Assembly (NCBI GenBank): GCA_024734495.1
Contig: JALMQS010000887.1
Span: 797,115-861,114, forward strand
Length of the DNA stretch: 64,000 bases
Reading direction: 5' to 3'
Source: Forficula auricularia
Lineage: Eukaryota > Arthropoda > Insecta > Dermaptera > Forficulidae
The translations under genes and the position numbers were made by a program. Below, piece after piece: positions 20,940-32,622 of this stretch (its first letter is position 1; each line of letters begins with the position of its first letter). The notes under the pieces are model-generated. The model was not told where the DNA came from. It made no database searches and worked only from the letters and a program-made list of their open reading frames with translations.

Positions 20940-20992
20940 CTGTTCTTTTCTGAAGATGGGCTTAACAACCCGAAATATATATATTGAAAAAA
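20940..20992 (+). ncRNA. Hammerhead ribozyme-like motif, intact core
   Basis: CUGAAGA at 20950-20956, stem II GGG/CCC with loop CUUAACAA, GAAA, then AUAU-rich sequence. The outer arms pair with the inverted copy at 20860-20912. Confidence 0.62.
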
Positions 20993-21267
20993 TTTACCTC
21001 TTTTATTTTTTTAATTTTAATGTGAAACAAGTGACCTAGAAATCTTAACTCATAGTAAATGAATATTTCAAATAATATTTCATTTTTTTTTATCTTTAGT
21101 TAAAAAAATGAAGAAAAATTAATATTGTGACATCTGTTTAAATGCGATCCAGTCTGGATTATTAGAATCAACTTTAATCACCATTAAAAATTACAGCAAT
21201 ATAAAACAGTGTTTAATTCAGCCGTCTAATGATGTAATACACATTTATAAAGTGGCTGAAAGTGATA

Positions 21268-21554
21268 CAGGCGCGGATACAGACCTCTGATTTGGGGGGG
21301 GGCGGTCGCCGGTATATAAGATCTACTTTTGATCTCGGAAGTGTGTCACGGTCGAATTGTCCAAGCGGTGGGAGGGGGGGGGGGGGTCAGAGAGGCCGCC
21401 CCCCACATAGAACTTTATTTTCTTCAATTTTAAAATTTAATGTTATAAAAAAAAAATTAAAAAAATTAAATAAACATATAAAAAATGTTGATCTCCAATG
21501 CTTTGGGGGGGGGGGGGGTCGCCCCCATTGCACCTCCCCCTGGATCCGCGCATG
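21268..21554. mobile_element. hAT-like MITE (CGCGGATMC subfamily)
   Basis: Ends CAGGCGCGGATAC and GGATCCGCGCATG lie between perfect 8-bp duplications AAGTGATA (21260-21267 and 21555-21562). It shares GATCTCGGAAGTGTGTC with 13813-14070 in the opposite orientation and has runs of G. Confidence 0.9.
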
Positions 21555-22104
21555 AAGTGATATTAGAATTTTTGAAAAAACAAACAAACTGCTTAAAAAA
21601 TTTAATGACTAAATTAATAATATCTATTAGGGGTAATTTTCGGGACTCGATATTTGATGTGTACAAAGAACATATGTACGAGCATCGGGCCATAAACGAA
21701 GTTATGCGAGAACGTGACGTCATCTGTAGGCGATGTTGGCCTCACTTCACTCTGTGTGGAGAGTAGCAGAGGGCGTGTCTATAGTCTTTTATGGTCTAAG
21801 GAAAGATCACTTATTCAACCTAGAGGCAATATTTTAATGTCGGAATATCACTTAGCGATAACATGATTCGGAACCTAATCGCCCGGTTTGAAAGAACTGG
21901 ATCAGTTGGCAATCTTCCGAAAAGAGGCCCTAAGTGAAATCTGCTGACTGGCGCAGCTGTGGAAGCTGTGAGGCAGAGTTTTCTTGAGGATCCATGTGCC
22001 CACCTGTCTCCTCGCTCTGCTTAACTAAGAAGATTCTCAAACTGGATTTAAAAATGTATGTATTTATTTATTTTAGATATTTTGCCTAGAATATATAAAA
22101 TTAG

Positions 22105-22170
22105 GTTGGTTAATCGAAATATTTCGAGAGTGCTTCGGCATCTCTTCCTCAGTGGAGACCACTCCCCCAC
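22105..22170 (-). ncRNA. Hammerhead ribozyme-like motif, intact core
   Basis: Minus strand: CCA, CUGAGGA, stem II beginning AGAG and closing CUCUC, GAAAUAUU. Partner of 22275-22340. Confidence 0.62.
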
Positions 22171-22274
22171 CAATGTGCCGACCCCATCAGTTTGTACAGA
22201 ACATTGATAAAAGCTCGATCACACAACACACACATACATACTATGTACATACAAGTTCAAAATGAGATAACATG

Positions 22275-22340
22275 TGGGGGAGTGGTTTCCACTGAGGAAG
22301 AGATGCCGAAAGCGCTCTCGAAATATTTGGATTAACCATT
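22275..22340 (+). ncRNA. Hammerhead ribozyme-like motif, intact core
   Basis: CUGAGGA at 22292-22298, a longer stem-loop II (AGAGAUGCCGAAAGCGCUCU), GAAA, UAUU. Stem I pairs GGUUUCCA with UGGAUUAACC. Confidence 0.66.
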
Positions 22341-22898
22341 TGAATAACAAAATAAATTACTGGAAAGAAGCAATTCAATTTATTTATCCTTAACAATAAA
22401 AAATAGTGTATTTCCTTTGTTAATTTGTTATTTCTATATTTACAAATGCATCCATTTTATTGTTTGTTAAATTAATATAATTTTAACTTATATTTTAAAG
22501 TTTATTTTGATAAGTTGTACACAGGCAGTAAAATCATATGCATTCTCATTAAATGAATTAATAATTATTTCTTTGTATTATGCATTTTATTTTTATTTTC
22601 CTTTAATAAATTTAGTGCTATGCATTTATTATACCGGGTGAGTTTTTTTATCTTGAGACAATCTTATAACTCAAAAACAGTGCATTATATGAAAAAAAGT
22701 TTCAAATAAAAGTTTATTTATATCGAGGGGGAAACTAAACTACGCCATTGTTTGTCGAACTAGAACAAGCTTTCAAGGGTATTTCAAGGTCAACTTCTGT
22801 TTTTTAAATGGAAACCTATATATTTCTTTATGGATCCTTAATCTTCAAAAAAAACTGAACAACTTTTATAAGAACTATTTTTTTATCCGACATCAAAT

Positions 22899-23284
22899 CA
22901 AGGGCGGATCCAGGGGGAGCAGAGGGGCGGATCGCCCCCCCCGCCATACAGGCCCGAGCCTGGAGGGAGTGCAACACGTGCGTCGCACGCAGAGGCTAAA
23001 AAACGGCGGCCAAATCGACAGGGAATTTATAACAATTTTTTATTTTTTATTTTTTATTTTAATGAACTTAAAATATGAGATATGAAATTTGTAAAAAATT
23101 TTAAAATTGAAAAATAAATTTCTATGTGTGTGTGTGGGGGGGCGCCTCAGCCCCCCCCCCCCTCGCTTGGACAATTAGATCGCGACATACTTTCGGGATA
23201 AAAAGTAGATCTTATATACCATACATCGGGCACCTCATATACATTCTCCCCCCCCCCCCATAAAAATTCCTGGATCCGCCCTTG
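22899..23284. mobile_element. hAT-like MITE (CAAGGGCGGATCC family)
   Basis: Ends CAAGGGCGGATCCAGGG and TGGATCCGCCCTTG lie between perfect 8-bp duplications CATCAAAT (22891-22898 and 23285-23292). The copy is longer than its relatives. Confidence 0.92.
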
Positions 23285-23317
23285 CATCAAATAAACAAAT
23301 GATGATTAAATCAATTA

Positions 23318-24670
23318 AGGTAACGACCCCAGTAGATGGCCACTTAGTGTTATGCCATTATGTTTTTCAGTGCTGGCTCCGAAGTTCCTTACCAAATTTA
23401 ACAGATGAAAGCATTATATGCTCGGTTTAATAACTATAATTTATTAAAGTTATGAATTATGAATGATTAATCATTAGTTAAAGAAAAAAATTTCAAAATG
23501 CAACTTGGAATTTTTACCCAGTAGTTGGCCACTTGAAAATTTTGAAAAACCAGTAGTTGGCCACTATTTGCACCAGTAATTGGCCACCAAGATCTAAGGT
23601 GATTTTAGCCAAATAATTATTTTCCTGAAATTTCATGAGGATGAGGTTAGAGTTTTTAGGGTTTTAACAAGTTATGAAGTACAAAAAGAGTATTTTATTC
23701 AAATAAAAAAGACAATTCTGGCACGTTATACAAATTTCTTGTTTTACTTGCTTTTTTCGGCTCCTTTATGCCACCCACAACTGAAAATTTTGAAAATATA
23801 TATTTAAAACCAAGGTTCCTACTTACATTTCAAATTTACTCTCAAATATTAGCAATGCGAGTAGAGAATTAGTCTAGCCAAGAGTCGGTTCGCTTATGTT
23901 CCAAGGGGCTTAGATCACGACTTGACTATCCTAATTTTCTCCAACCTAGGGTTCGAAGTCCATCTTAATGAGGTCTGTAATGAGGTCGTTTATCCTGTCA
24001 ATTAAATAGATTCAATGTGGACAACTTCTAGTGTGAAACCGACCTTTGAGCATAGGGCATATGCTCAAAGGTCGGTTACACACTAGAAGTTGTCCACCCG
24101 GCCCACTACTGGAATAAAGCGACCAAATGCAATAATTTTCAGGCCATTTCTTTACTTTTTTTTATCTAGGCTCTAAATACAAGTTTTGAAACAAAAAATG
24201 AATTACAAATAAAATACCCAGTAGTTGGCACCCCGGCCAATTACTGTTTTTTTTGGTAAACTAGGACCCAGTAGTTGGCCACCCCCACACTAGGACATCA
24301 AAGCAAAATTTAATATTTTTAAATTCTAAATTATATCAACAAGTTATTAAAACTATAATTAATAAATGCGCTTACCTTAAAAAGAGTATTCAAATGCTAT
24401 ATATTTATACTTTTTGTGCGGGGATTCTTACCATTTTTCTTAAGAAATTGGCAAGAAAAAGAAAGGACGAGACCACTCTGACAGAAAAATTTGTTATGAT
24501 GAATGCATCAATACAGCGCATGCTCTGATGCTCAAAATAGATTTGCAGAAGACAAAACTAGATTATGTGCTTGAAATCATTTCTCAATATGCCGTTGAAT
24601 TCTTATTTTTCTATCTTAATTACTAAGTGGCCAACTACTGGTTCCTGGCCATCTACTGGGGTCGTTACCT
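23318..24670. mobile_element. TIR element with repeated CAGTAGTTGGCCAC motif (1.35 kb)
   Basis: Ends AGGTAACGACCCCAGTAGAT and ATCTACTGGGGTCGTTACCT are flanked by TA (23316-23317, 24671-24672). CAGTAGTTGGCCAC or a variant recurs near 23330, 23520, 23550, 23574, 24220, 24269 and inverted near 24629. A palindrome at 24030-24090 (TAGTGTGAAACCGACCTTTG and its complement) lies in the middle. No coding sequence. Confidence 0.82.
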
Positions 24671-25444
24671 TATATCTCAAAAAAATTCTAATATTATTTT
24701 TGACAATTATTTAACTTAATTATCAAAAAATAATGCATCAAATATTTAATTATTAAATAAATAATTTAATCATAATTAATATTTTAATAATTTTTCGACA
24801 CTGTTCTGTGACATTCCAAAGTCTAATCACAAGTCTTCTGGATGAATTTCAGTTCCAATTTTCTTATTTTGTCCTGTTGTAGTTCGTAGCCTTTGCATTT
24901 CCTGTTTTTTTTTAACTGATTTACAACACGATACAATGAAGCTTGTGAGGGTGTATTCCTATCAGGAAAACGCTCGACATTCATTTCAATGGCAGCCCCA
25001 TAACACTTCTTTCACTGTCACCATAAATTAAGACCATTTTAATTCTATCTTCAACAAAAAATGCTCCATTTTTATTATGGTAATACAATATAAAATAACT
25101 ATCTACTGGATTGACACGAGAAATAAACTTTTTTAAGCTCAAGAATTTTAAAAAGATCTATTAAGTAGAAAATAATCTCTTAAGTCCGAGTATAACGAAG
25201 TTTTAATATCATTATTAACACTTATTTTCATTGTTCTGACTTTTCGATTTAATAATTATTTATTTAATAGATAATTTATTATTTGATAATTAAGTTGAAT
25301 AATTGTTAAAAATAATTATTAAGATTATTTGATAGCGTTTTTCTTTAGGAGACGGACTGGTACAAATATGTAATTGGATGTTGATGAAGGCAGTCCACGG
25401 TGGTTGTAAAAAATAAGGCTATAATGGTTTTATTATTTTACATT

Positions 25445-25510
25445 TATTTGTTAAAACCGACATTTCGGAGATTTATTCTCTCCTTCTTCAGGGTAACAAA
25501 AAATCAATGA
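25445..25510 (-). ncRNA. Hammerhead ribozyme-like motif, intact core
   Basis: Minus strand: GUUACC, CUGAAGA, stem II GGAGA/UCUCC with loop GAAUAAA, GAAAUGUC, GG. Stem I pairs UUUGUUACC with GGUUUUAA-type sequence. Confidence 0.7.
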
Positions 25511-25539
25511 AATTGAAATTGAATGATTTGAACTACTTT

Positions 25540-25605
25540 CATTGACTTTTTGTTACCCTGAAGAAGGAGAGAATAAATCTCCGAAACGTCGGTTTTAACA
25601 AATAA
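25540..25605 (+). ncRNA. Hammerhead ribozyme-like motif, intact core
   Basis: CUGAAGA, stem II GGAGA/UCUCC with loop GAAUAAA, GAAA, CGUC, then GG. Stem I is strong: UUUGUUACC pairs with GGUUUUAACAAA around a small internal loop. The ACGU at stem III is self-complementary. Confidence 0.75.
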
Positions 25606-26035
25606 ATGTAAAATAATAAAACCATTATAGTCTTATTTTTTACAACCACCGTGGACTGCCTTCATCAACATCCAATTAAGATTATTTTTTGAGATCTAAT
25701 TGATTCATGTATTTTGTTTATTTGATGTTGGATAAAAAAATAGTTCTTATGAAAGTTGTTCAGTTTTTTTGAAGATTAAGAATCCGTAAAGAAATATATA
25801 GGTTTCCATTTAAAAAACAAAAGTTTACTTTGAAATACCCTTGAAAGCTTGTTCTAGGTCGACAAACAATAGCGTAGTTAAGTTTCCCCTCGATATAAAT
25901 AAACTTTTATTTGAAACTTTTTTACATATAATGCACTGTTTTTGAGTTATAAGACTGTCTCAAGATAAAAAACTCACCCGGTATATATATACTATATATA
26001 TGTAGGCGATAAATAAATCGTGATTTTTTAAAATA

Positions 26036-26557
26036 CACTGAGCGGCAAAAAAAAACGCAACACCTAATTTTTTTTTTAATTTTTAATGTTTTACTTTTAT
26101 AATATCAATTTTTTAACAAAGTTAAAACATTTATTTATCATTTTTAAAGTCATTTTAAATAACTTTAAAACACTTTTAATCTATATTATTAATAATTTAA
26201 TTACAAATCGTTAACATTGTTTCCAAATATCAAATTTTCTTAATTTAGATTAATCAATACAATTTTTTCCTGAAAATTAAATTTTGTGATTTCAGTTGAG
26301 AAAAATCATTAAAAGATAGATGATCCGCTTGGTGATTATTTGTGATAATTAAGTGTGACAATTTACACTTATATTAGAACTTTTTTGAAAAAATAAACTT
26401 TAAGATACCTATATTTTTAAACTTAAATTAAAATTTTTATATTTAAAATTGTCTTAAAAATTATATTAATAAATATTATTTGTTCAAAGATAAATATTAT
26501 AAAATTAAAATATACAAAATAAAAAAATTAGGTGTTGCGTTTTTTTTGCCGGTCAGT
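26036..26557. mobile_element. Tc1/mariner-like MITE
   Basis: Ends CACTGAGCGGCAAAAAAAAA and TTTTTTTTGCCGGTCAGT continue inverted as CGCAACACCTAATTTTTT. TA precedes the left end. The interior is AT-rich and non-coding. Confidence 0.8.
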
Positions 26558-28433
26558 TTAGTTTCAGCCGTTTTTGAGATATTTCGAAAAAAAGTAGGAA
26601 ATAAACCACTTTTTCCATGCACGATTACAATACTTGACCATACCTGTATGGTAAAGTAAAAATTATTTTGAATATTCGAGCACTCACTATCCGTATCATG
26701 GGGTAGTTAAGGGGTTGGGCAGGGGGTGCCCTCCAACAAAACTCATTTTCCCCCATAGTAAAATCGAAACTCCATTATTACGAGGCCTCACAAAATATCT
26801 AGAAAATGGCTAAAAATATTTTGATGAAACCAGGCGTTAAGGTCAACAAAAAGCCTTAATTAGTGAGCTACAAAAATGTAGTATTTTAAGAGAAATTAAT
26901 TAGTAAAAAAATTAAAGAATAAACATCAAGTAGGTATACATGTTCTGGATTAACATTTCACTGGATTTATATCGGACATTTTCATAAAAATTTTTTTAGA
27001 AATCATTAGCATAACTATTAATCTGAATATTATAAACATTTATAGTTATATAAATCTTAAAATTATTAATTTAAGTGTTTTATAATAGGTAAATAATTTT
27101 TTCCTTGTTGAAATTCTCATATCTTTCTAATTGTGTTGTTTTTTTGCCTGGCCGACATGGTTGTCCGTCTGCAAAATAAATAAAAAGAAAAATTGATTAA
27201 TTTATATTATATAAATTTATGCATTTCATTTTCAAATGCAGTTAGAGTAAATTAAAACTTAAATATTTGATATTTTGATAACATCTAATGCTTTGTGTAT
27301 GTGTGTGTATAGGCAAAGGAAATAGCTGACTCGCCCGGGGCACCTGTTCATCTGAGAAAAAAATTATTTCCCTATTTGTAGTTATATTTAATGTTATTTC
27401 TAAGTTAAATTTTGTAAAATCTTCGCCAATGTTCAAATCAATGTTAAATGTAAAAACATTGTATTAATAAAATCTAATGGCTGAAAGGCTAAAGTTTAAG
27501 TAAAAAAAAATGTATACATATATATTTATGTATATTGTATAACTTGTATCAAGAATTTTTAATTAATGTATTAAAAAATAGATGTTAAATAAATATTATT
27601 TGTGAAAAGAAACCCTCCCTTTCATTTCAAATTTCGTTCCTTTGAGATCTCCTTTGAATTCCCTCCACTCCCCTTATTTTTGCTGTTCTGCTATTAGTTT
27701 CTCTTAATGAATAAATTCAGTAATTTTGTTTTAGTTAATTGACTTTTTTAAAATAACATAAATTTCTTAAGAATTTTCAATTTTCAATTTGCCGGTTGAT
27801 TTTGTGGAATTTTTTCAATTATTTTATTTATATTTTTGATGTAAATTTGCTCTGCTATAATTGTTTGTTTTTTAAGAAGAAATTCTGGTATTTTTTTCAA
27901 TTAATTGACTTTATTTAAAATTTAGGTAATTTTTTTTGTCAGTTTTTTTTTCAATTTAATTTCCTTTTACTTGCTAAATATTAATTTTTTTTTATCTAAT
28001 ACAATTAGGAGTAAATAGAACATATTTGTTCACCTAACTTCTATTTTTCCTAACTTGATTAGTATTTTTAATTAATTGATTTGATCGAGCTACTGCTCCA
28101 TCTTATTATTGCCAAGTTCACATCATGTTCACATTTTCTTTGTTGTCTATCTCTCAAAAATATTTAATTATTAATACCTCTGATTATATAAATTAATTTT
28201 CATTACTTAAAATTGGATATACAATTCTATATTAAATTAAGATTATAATTTATCAATAAATAATGGATAAAGCCTCGATGGCAATTCGCAGGTATGAAGA
28301 TTGACAGAAAACCTTATTTCATATGCCAAAATTAATATATTATTTTTTCAAGATTTTAAAAATTTCAAAATCTCAAAATGCCGATTATCTAAGATGTTAA
28401 CGATATGATTTTTATATGTCAAAGGGATCGCCC
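26558..28433. other. No recognisable gene
   Basis: 26620-26660 (ATTACAATACTTGACCATAC) matches the complement of 52990-53020, so a dispersed repeat is present. A short block at 27150-27175 (TGCCTGGCCGACATGG) is more GC-rich than its surroundings but is too short to call an exon. The rest is AT-rich. If SPT6 continues, its exons are not visible here. Confidence 0.4.
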
Positions 28434-28571
28434 CGAGTGGTGACCGCGATTGGAATTAGGTGGACACCGTCTTTGGAATTATTTGGAATTCATTAGATAA
28501 TCTATTGTCTTCTACTTGGAAGTGGAAGTGGAAGTAAGTGTACACGATTTTAGGTCGCGGTTCACCCCTCG
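28434..28571 (+). mobile_element. hAT-like MITE, CGAGGGGTGA family, copy 2
   Basis: 138 bp between perfect duplications GATCGCCC (28426-28433 and 28572-28579). Ends CGAGTGGTGACCGCGATTGG and CGGTTCACCCCTCG. Confidence 0.92.
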
Positions 28572-28667
28572 GATCGCCCCCTCAGGAGTCGAACCCAAGT
28601 GCCAATCTAGCTATCCGGGCAGACGACCTTTCCATAGAGACAAGATCCCCCGACATATAGTTATAAT

Positions 28668-28883
28668 TGAGGGGTGATCCGCGATTGGAAGTAGGTGTAC
28701 ACCTCTTTGGAAGTATTTTGGAAGTACTTGGAAATATTTGAAAGTGCTTGGGAACATTTGGAAGTACTTGGAAATATTTTGGAAATACTTGGAAGTACTT
28801 GGAAATATTTAGAATACTTGGAAATATTTGGAAGTACAAGTGGAAGTAGGTGTACATCATATTAGGTCGCGGTTCACTCCTCG
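28668..28883 (+). mobile_element. hAT-like MITE, CGAGGGGTGA family, copy 3 (expanded interior)
   Basis: 216 bp between perfect duplications GTTATAAT (28660-28667 and 28884-28891). The interior is a degenerate tandem array of TTGGAAGTACTTGGAAATAT units, which accounts for its greater length. Confidence 0.92.
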
Positions 28884-29035
28884 GTTATAATATAAATTAG
28901 CAAATAAATCTAACGCTGATTAATATATAACCCTTAGACATATAAAAAATCATATCGTTAACATCTTAGATAATCGGCATTTTGAGATTTTGGAATTTTT
29001 GAAAATTTAAAAAAAAAACTTCATTGAGAGTGAGG

Positions 29036-29164
29036 TGAGGGGTTAACCGCGATTGGAATTAGGTGTACACCGTCTTTGGAATTCATTAGATAATCTATTG
29101 TCTTCTAATTGGAAATGAAAGTGGAAGTAGGTGTACACGATTTTATGTCGCGGTTCACCCCTCG
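29036..29164 (+). mobile_element. hAT-like MITE, CGAGGGGTGA family, copy 4
   Basis: 129 bp between perfect duplications GAGTGAGG (29028-29035 and 29165-29172). It lies about 100 bp upstream of the first visible exon of the PIL1-like gene. Confidence 0.92.
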
Positions 29165-29266
29165 GAGTGAGGTGAACTTTTTGAATAACAACTTAGTTTT
29201 TTTTTTTTGAATTGTAAAAAAACTCACCTCCTTAAAACCTTAATATATTATTTTGTAATTTCTTAG

Positions 29267-29499
29267 AGGAAGTATTCGACTAAAATCGTTTAGCTCTGGT
29301 AATCCAGATCTAAATATGGTCATATCTCAACTTAAAAACGTTCGATCATCTGCAAAAGCTTTTACGGCTGCTCAAAATATCGCTGCTTCAGATTTATTAA
29401 AATGGTCTTCAAAAGATCCTAGTAGAATTATCCAAGACGTTTTCCTTCAAATATCAGAATTAAATACTTTATGGGCTGAAGTTCAAAAAGAATTCACAG
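29267..29499 (+). CDS. PIL1-like gene, first visible exon
   Basis: A likely TTTCTTAG acceptor precedes it; the donor is GTAATT at 29500. It encodes the helix blocks up to VQKEFT plus one base of the next codon. If 29316 is instead the true start, the sequence from 29267 to 29315 is 5' UTR. Confidence 0.75.
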
Positions 29500-32400
29500 G
29501 TAATTCTAAAATATGACTAAAATTAAATATTTTATTCTATTTATAATATATATGTGATTGTGTGTTAATTTGTTATATTTTCTAAGGTATATAATTTGAA
29601 GATTATGTCTTCTTCCCAACAGAAATTTTCATTTGAGAACTGAATTTACTAATTATAAATATTTCAGATTGAAATTTAATAGAATTCTATTCACAATTAA
29701 ATTTCTATAAGGAATAAATTAAATAATATATCTTTTTTTGCATGATGTAAATAAGTATACATATTCATTTATTTTATACAATATATTGGGAAATGACTTT
29801 TTTCTCGATTTTGCATTTGCGAATTTGATTTATTACTTGTTTGAATTCGAAACTGACTGTAATGTCTCAGAATCAGATGATCTTTGGCGCAACAAGAACC
29901 AATCGTTCTTGATCCTAAATACATAGAGTAATATAGAGTGGAAGGCTCCATAAGGAGCCAATGTATTTTAGCGTTATCGAGTCACAGAGCTCTCTGGTGA
30001 GTCCAGGGCGAAACCATTGGGCAAAAAATGTCGGAAAACGCTATCTTCGGGACAAATTTTGGTGACATTATCAAGAGTAAAAAATACGCTTGTATATATA
30101 AAACATAAAGAGTATGTATCTTTTGTCTATGACAAAGGCTTTGAATGTTCTATGATCTTTGGATAGCTCTTAAGAACTAAGAGTTTTCGTCCTTCAGTCG
30201 CTAGAGAGGGCTTTTTCTATATAAGGTAGCCTTCCACTCTATATTATTCTATGCCTAAATAGTTCCTAATTCATGAAAATGACCTTTTAGCACAACGTTT
30301 ATCTTATATCATTTTCATAGTAATAAAACAATAAAAATATCAACATTTTTACCGCTGCACATGTTGCATATGTCTAAATATGGCACTGCTTATAAGTAAC
30401 AAAAACAAAAATTTCATCAGTACCCGTGCACCCGATCGATTTCAAACATTCCATAGGGCAATCTAAGATGTCAATGCTATGCAAAATCTGATTTGTAGAC
30501 CTCTGAATTTGGTCAATCGTCCTGAAATATAGGTAAATACTAACCTGGTAAGGAATAATATCTGTCTTTGTTAATATTTTATTAATTTAAGGCTATAGTT
30601 TTGCCCTCATCTTCAGTCTATGAAAAATATTTGTCACTGTTCTTTAGATATTAATTGAATTGATATCATGGGTAGCGAAGAAGTCATAAATATTTGCAGT
30701 AGTCTGAAGATAAAAGCGTGGAAACTGCATAGGCTCATTTTAATCAAAAATCAGCAAAAATGCACTAAGAGTTGAAATTTTCTTCAAATCCCACATAATT
30801 AATTATAATTACTTATTTAACAAGAACAAATATTACAATATAACTACGACGTTTTGATCGGCATATTCCGCATGCACTTTTTGATTTATTCCTTATAAAT
30901 TAAACTAATCTGCTGTTCTACGAAAAAAATTTCTAATTTTAAATTTACTTATGTGGGAAGAATCGAAGTAATTCATTAACAATATATTATAATAATTCTA
31001 TTAAATATTCATTTTTAACGAATAAATATTTCACTTTAATGATTTAAAAGAATTATAATGTTCATGAATTAGGTACTTCGCTTATTCCCCATAGAAGTAA
31101 ATTTCGAAAATATAATCTTAAATAAATAAAAATATTTATATTAAGGTAGTTGTTTCGCAACAAAACTAGCAAAAAGTTAATGCTAGAGTATATAGAACAG
31201 GCAATAAGGATTCATAATTCATAAGCCCAAAATTTTTTGCTGTTTATGTACTAATTCTAGCCAATCCCGTACTCGTTTGACAAATCCACATTGTAAGAGA
31301 TTGAATATTTTTATATTAAAATGACAGATAAAATACATTTTAAAAGTTAAAAAAGTTCTATAAAAATCGTTTGGTTATTTTTTAACAAATGTAATCAACG
31401 TCTACGTTACACCTTATGAAAATTATAATTTTGAAAAAATCTAGCGGATGCGCGCTTTATACATCTTTGGCTGGTTAAATAAATGCGCTGTTGCCAAATT
31501 GTTTTAGTGTAAATTTTTTTTTATACATTTTTCATTATTTATTCATTATTATCTCAGAAACTGTGTTGTAACTATGAATCAAAATTGTCTTAAAATATGT
31601 ATTGGTTATTGTTTAATGTTGGTTTAGTTTTTTATAAAAATGGTTAGAAGGGTTTCTTAATTATAATTAAATATGTATGTAAATTTTCCGATATCCCGTA
31701 TAGTGCAATGTATAAGCGTCTGAAAAACTCTATTTTTGAAATTTAATATCTCCGGAACTATATTGTTCACAAATTTCTTTTTGCCACCAATCGATGCAGA
31801 AGAATTTAAATAATAATCTGTCTAAATTTCAAAAAAATCCTAAGAAAACCCATTTGGCGGAACAACTACCTTAACTAGAAGGTATAACATTTAATTTACT
31901 TATGAATTTTCGGCAAAATACCATTTTAATTTTGAAAAACATTTTGAATCCAACAAAGATTGGACTAAAAATTTTGATAATTCTATTAAAGTTTAAAAGG
32001 AAGAATTTTCAAATATGTATATTATGTTATGTTTTAATATAAAATTATTATGTACATTTCAAAAGGATCTATGTATAACTTTTAGATCGATTAAAAGAAT
32101 TCAATCGACATTTTGAATCAATTCTTGAAAGTCAAAGACATGTGGATAATGCCAAAAATAAACTAGCAATTTGTGAACGCCGACAGGCTACGGTCAAAAA
32201 AGATTTTCAAAAAGCATTAAAAAAGCCTACGTTTCCTGAAATCACACAACTTAAAGAAACATTGTCTCAAACAGAGCGAGCCACCGAACTAGCACAAACA
32301 GAAGGTAATTAATTCAAATTAATAAATTAAATTTAATATTATTATTATTCAGTTCCATTATCAGAATTAGATGTGACAAATCAGAGGAAAAAAAGGAACA

Positions 32401-32585
32401 AAACATGCGACCAATTGCAACGTTTCGCCAATTTATTGTGGCTTCATCAGGCTCTATACAAAAAATAAATACAAATGAATCATTCACAATCATCAAAATC
32501 AACACAGACATAAGAGAATATAATTACCTTGATCAAATTTTTAAAACACTTCGTCATTTCTTTTCTTACTAATTAGAATACATAA

Positions 32586-32622
<37 letters not shown>

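Larger units (their letters stand above)
20435..21800. mobile_element. TIR element (1.37 kb) inserted in the DUF4817 remnant, with 8-9 bp target duplication
   Basis: Inverted ends TTAGACCATAAAAG and CTTTTATGGTCTAAG continue as CTATAGACACGCCCT. GAAAGATCA occurs on both sides (20427-20435 and 21801-21809). Subterminal GAGAACGTGACGTCATCTGT and GAGGCCAACATC repeat near both ends. A 9-bp duplication would suggest Mutator-like, 8 bp hAT or P. It carries a hammerhead pair and a nested MITE. No transposase. Confidence 0.85.
20330..22030 (+). pseudogene. DUF4817-type transposase N-terminal remnant, split by an insertion
   Basis: Before the insertion: PVELISFFYSNERSLI. After it: NMIRNLIARFERTGSVGNLP, KRGPK, LTGAAVEAVRQSFLEDP and CAHLSPRSA. 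Together they match the helix-turn-helix region common to mariner-like transposases (F..NQRS, FE.TGSV, GRP, VR..F..SP..S). The insertion at 20435-21800 sits exactly between NERS and the continuation. A stop after KRGPK and loss of the catalytic part make it a pseudogene. Confidence 0.78.
22100..22345. mobile_element. Fold-back element with paired hammerheads
   Basis: Arms 22100-22175 and 22270-22345 are reverse complements (GGGGGAGTGG, CACTGAGGAAGAGATGCCG). The 95-bp spacer (22176-22270) contains CACACACATACATACTATGT. Confidence 0.78.
25340..25690. mobile_element. Fold-back element with paired hammerheads
   Basis: Arms 25365-25510 and 25540-25675 mirror each other (TGGATGTTGATGAAGGCAGT and its complement at the outside). 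The motifs GACGGACTGGTA and GGCAGTCCA tie it to 2775-3186. Confidence 0.82.
22634..25981. mobile_element. Long-TIR DNA transposon (3.35 kb), non-autonomous, heavily nested
   Basis: Inverted ends of about 300 bp begin CCGGGTGAGTTTTTTTATCT and end AAAAACTCACCCGG, with TA at 22632-22633 and 25982-25983. Both ends contain AAACAGTGCATTATATG and CAAGCTTTCAAGGGTATTTC in opposite orientation. The interior is taken up by later insertions at 22899-23284, 23318-24670 and 25340-25690. No transposase gene was seen. Superfamily not assigned. Confidence 0.85.
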
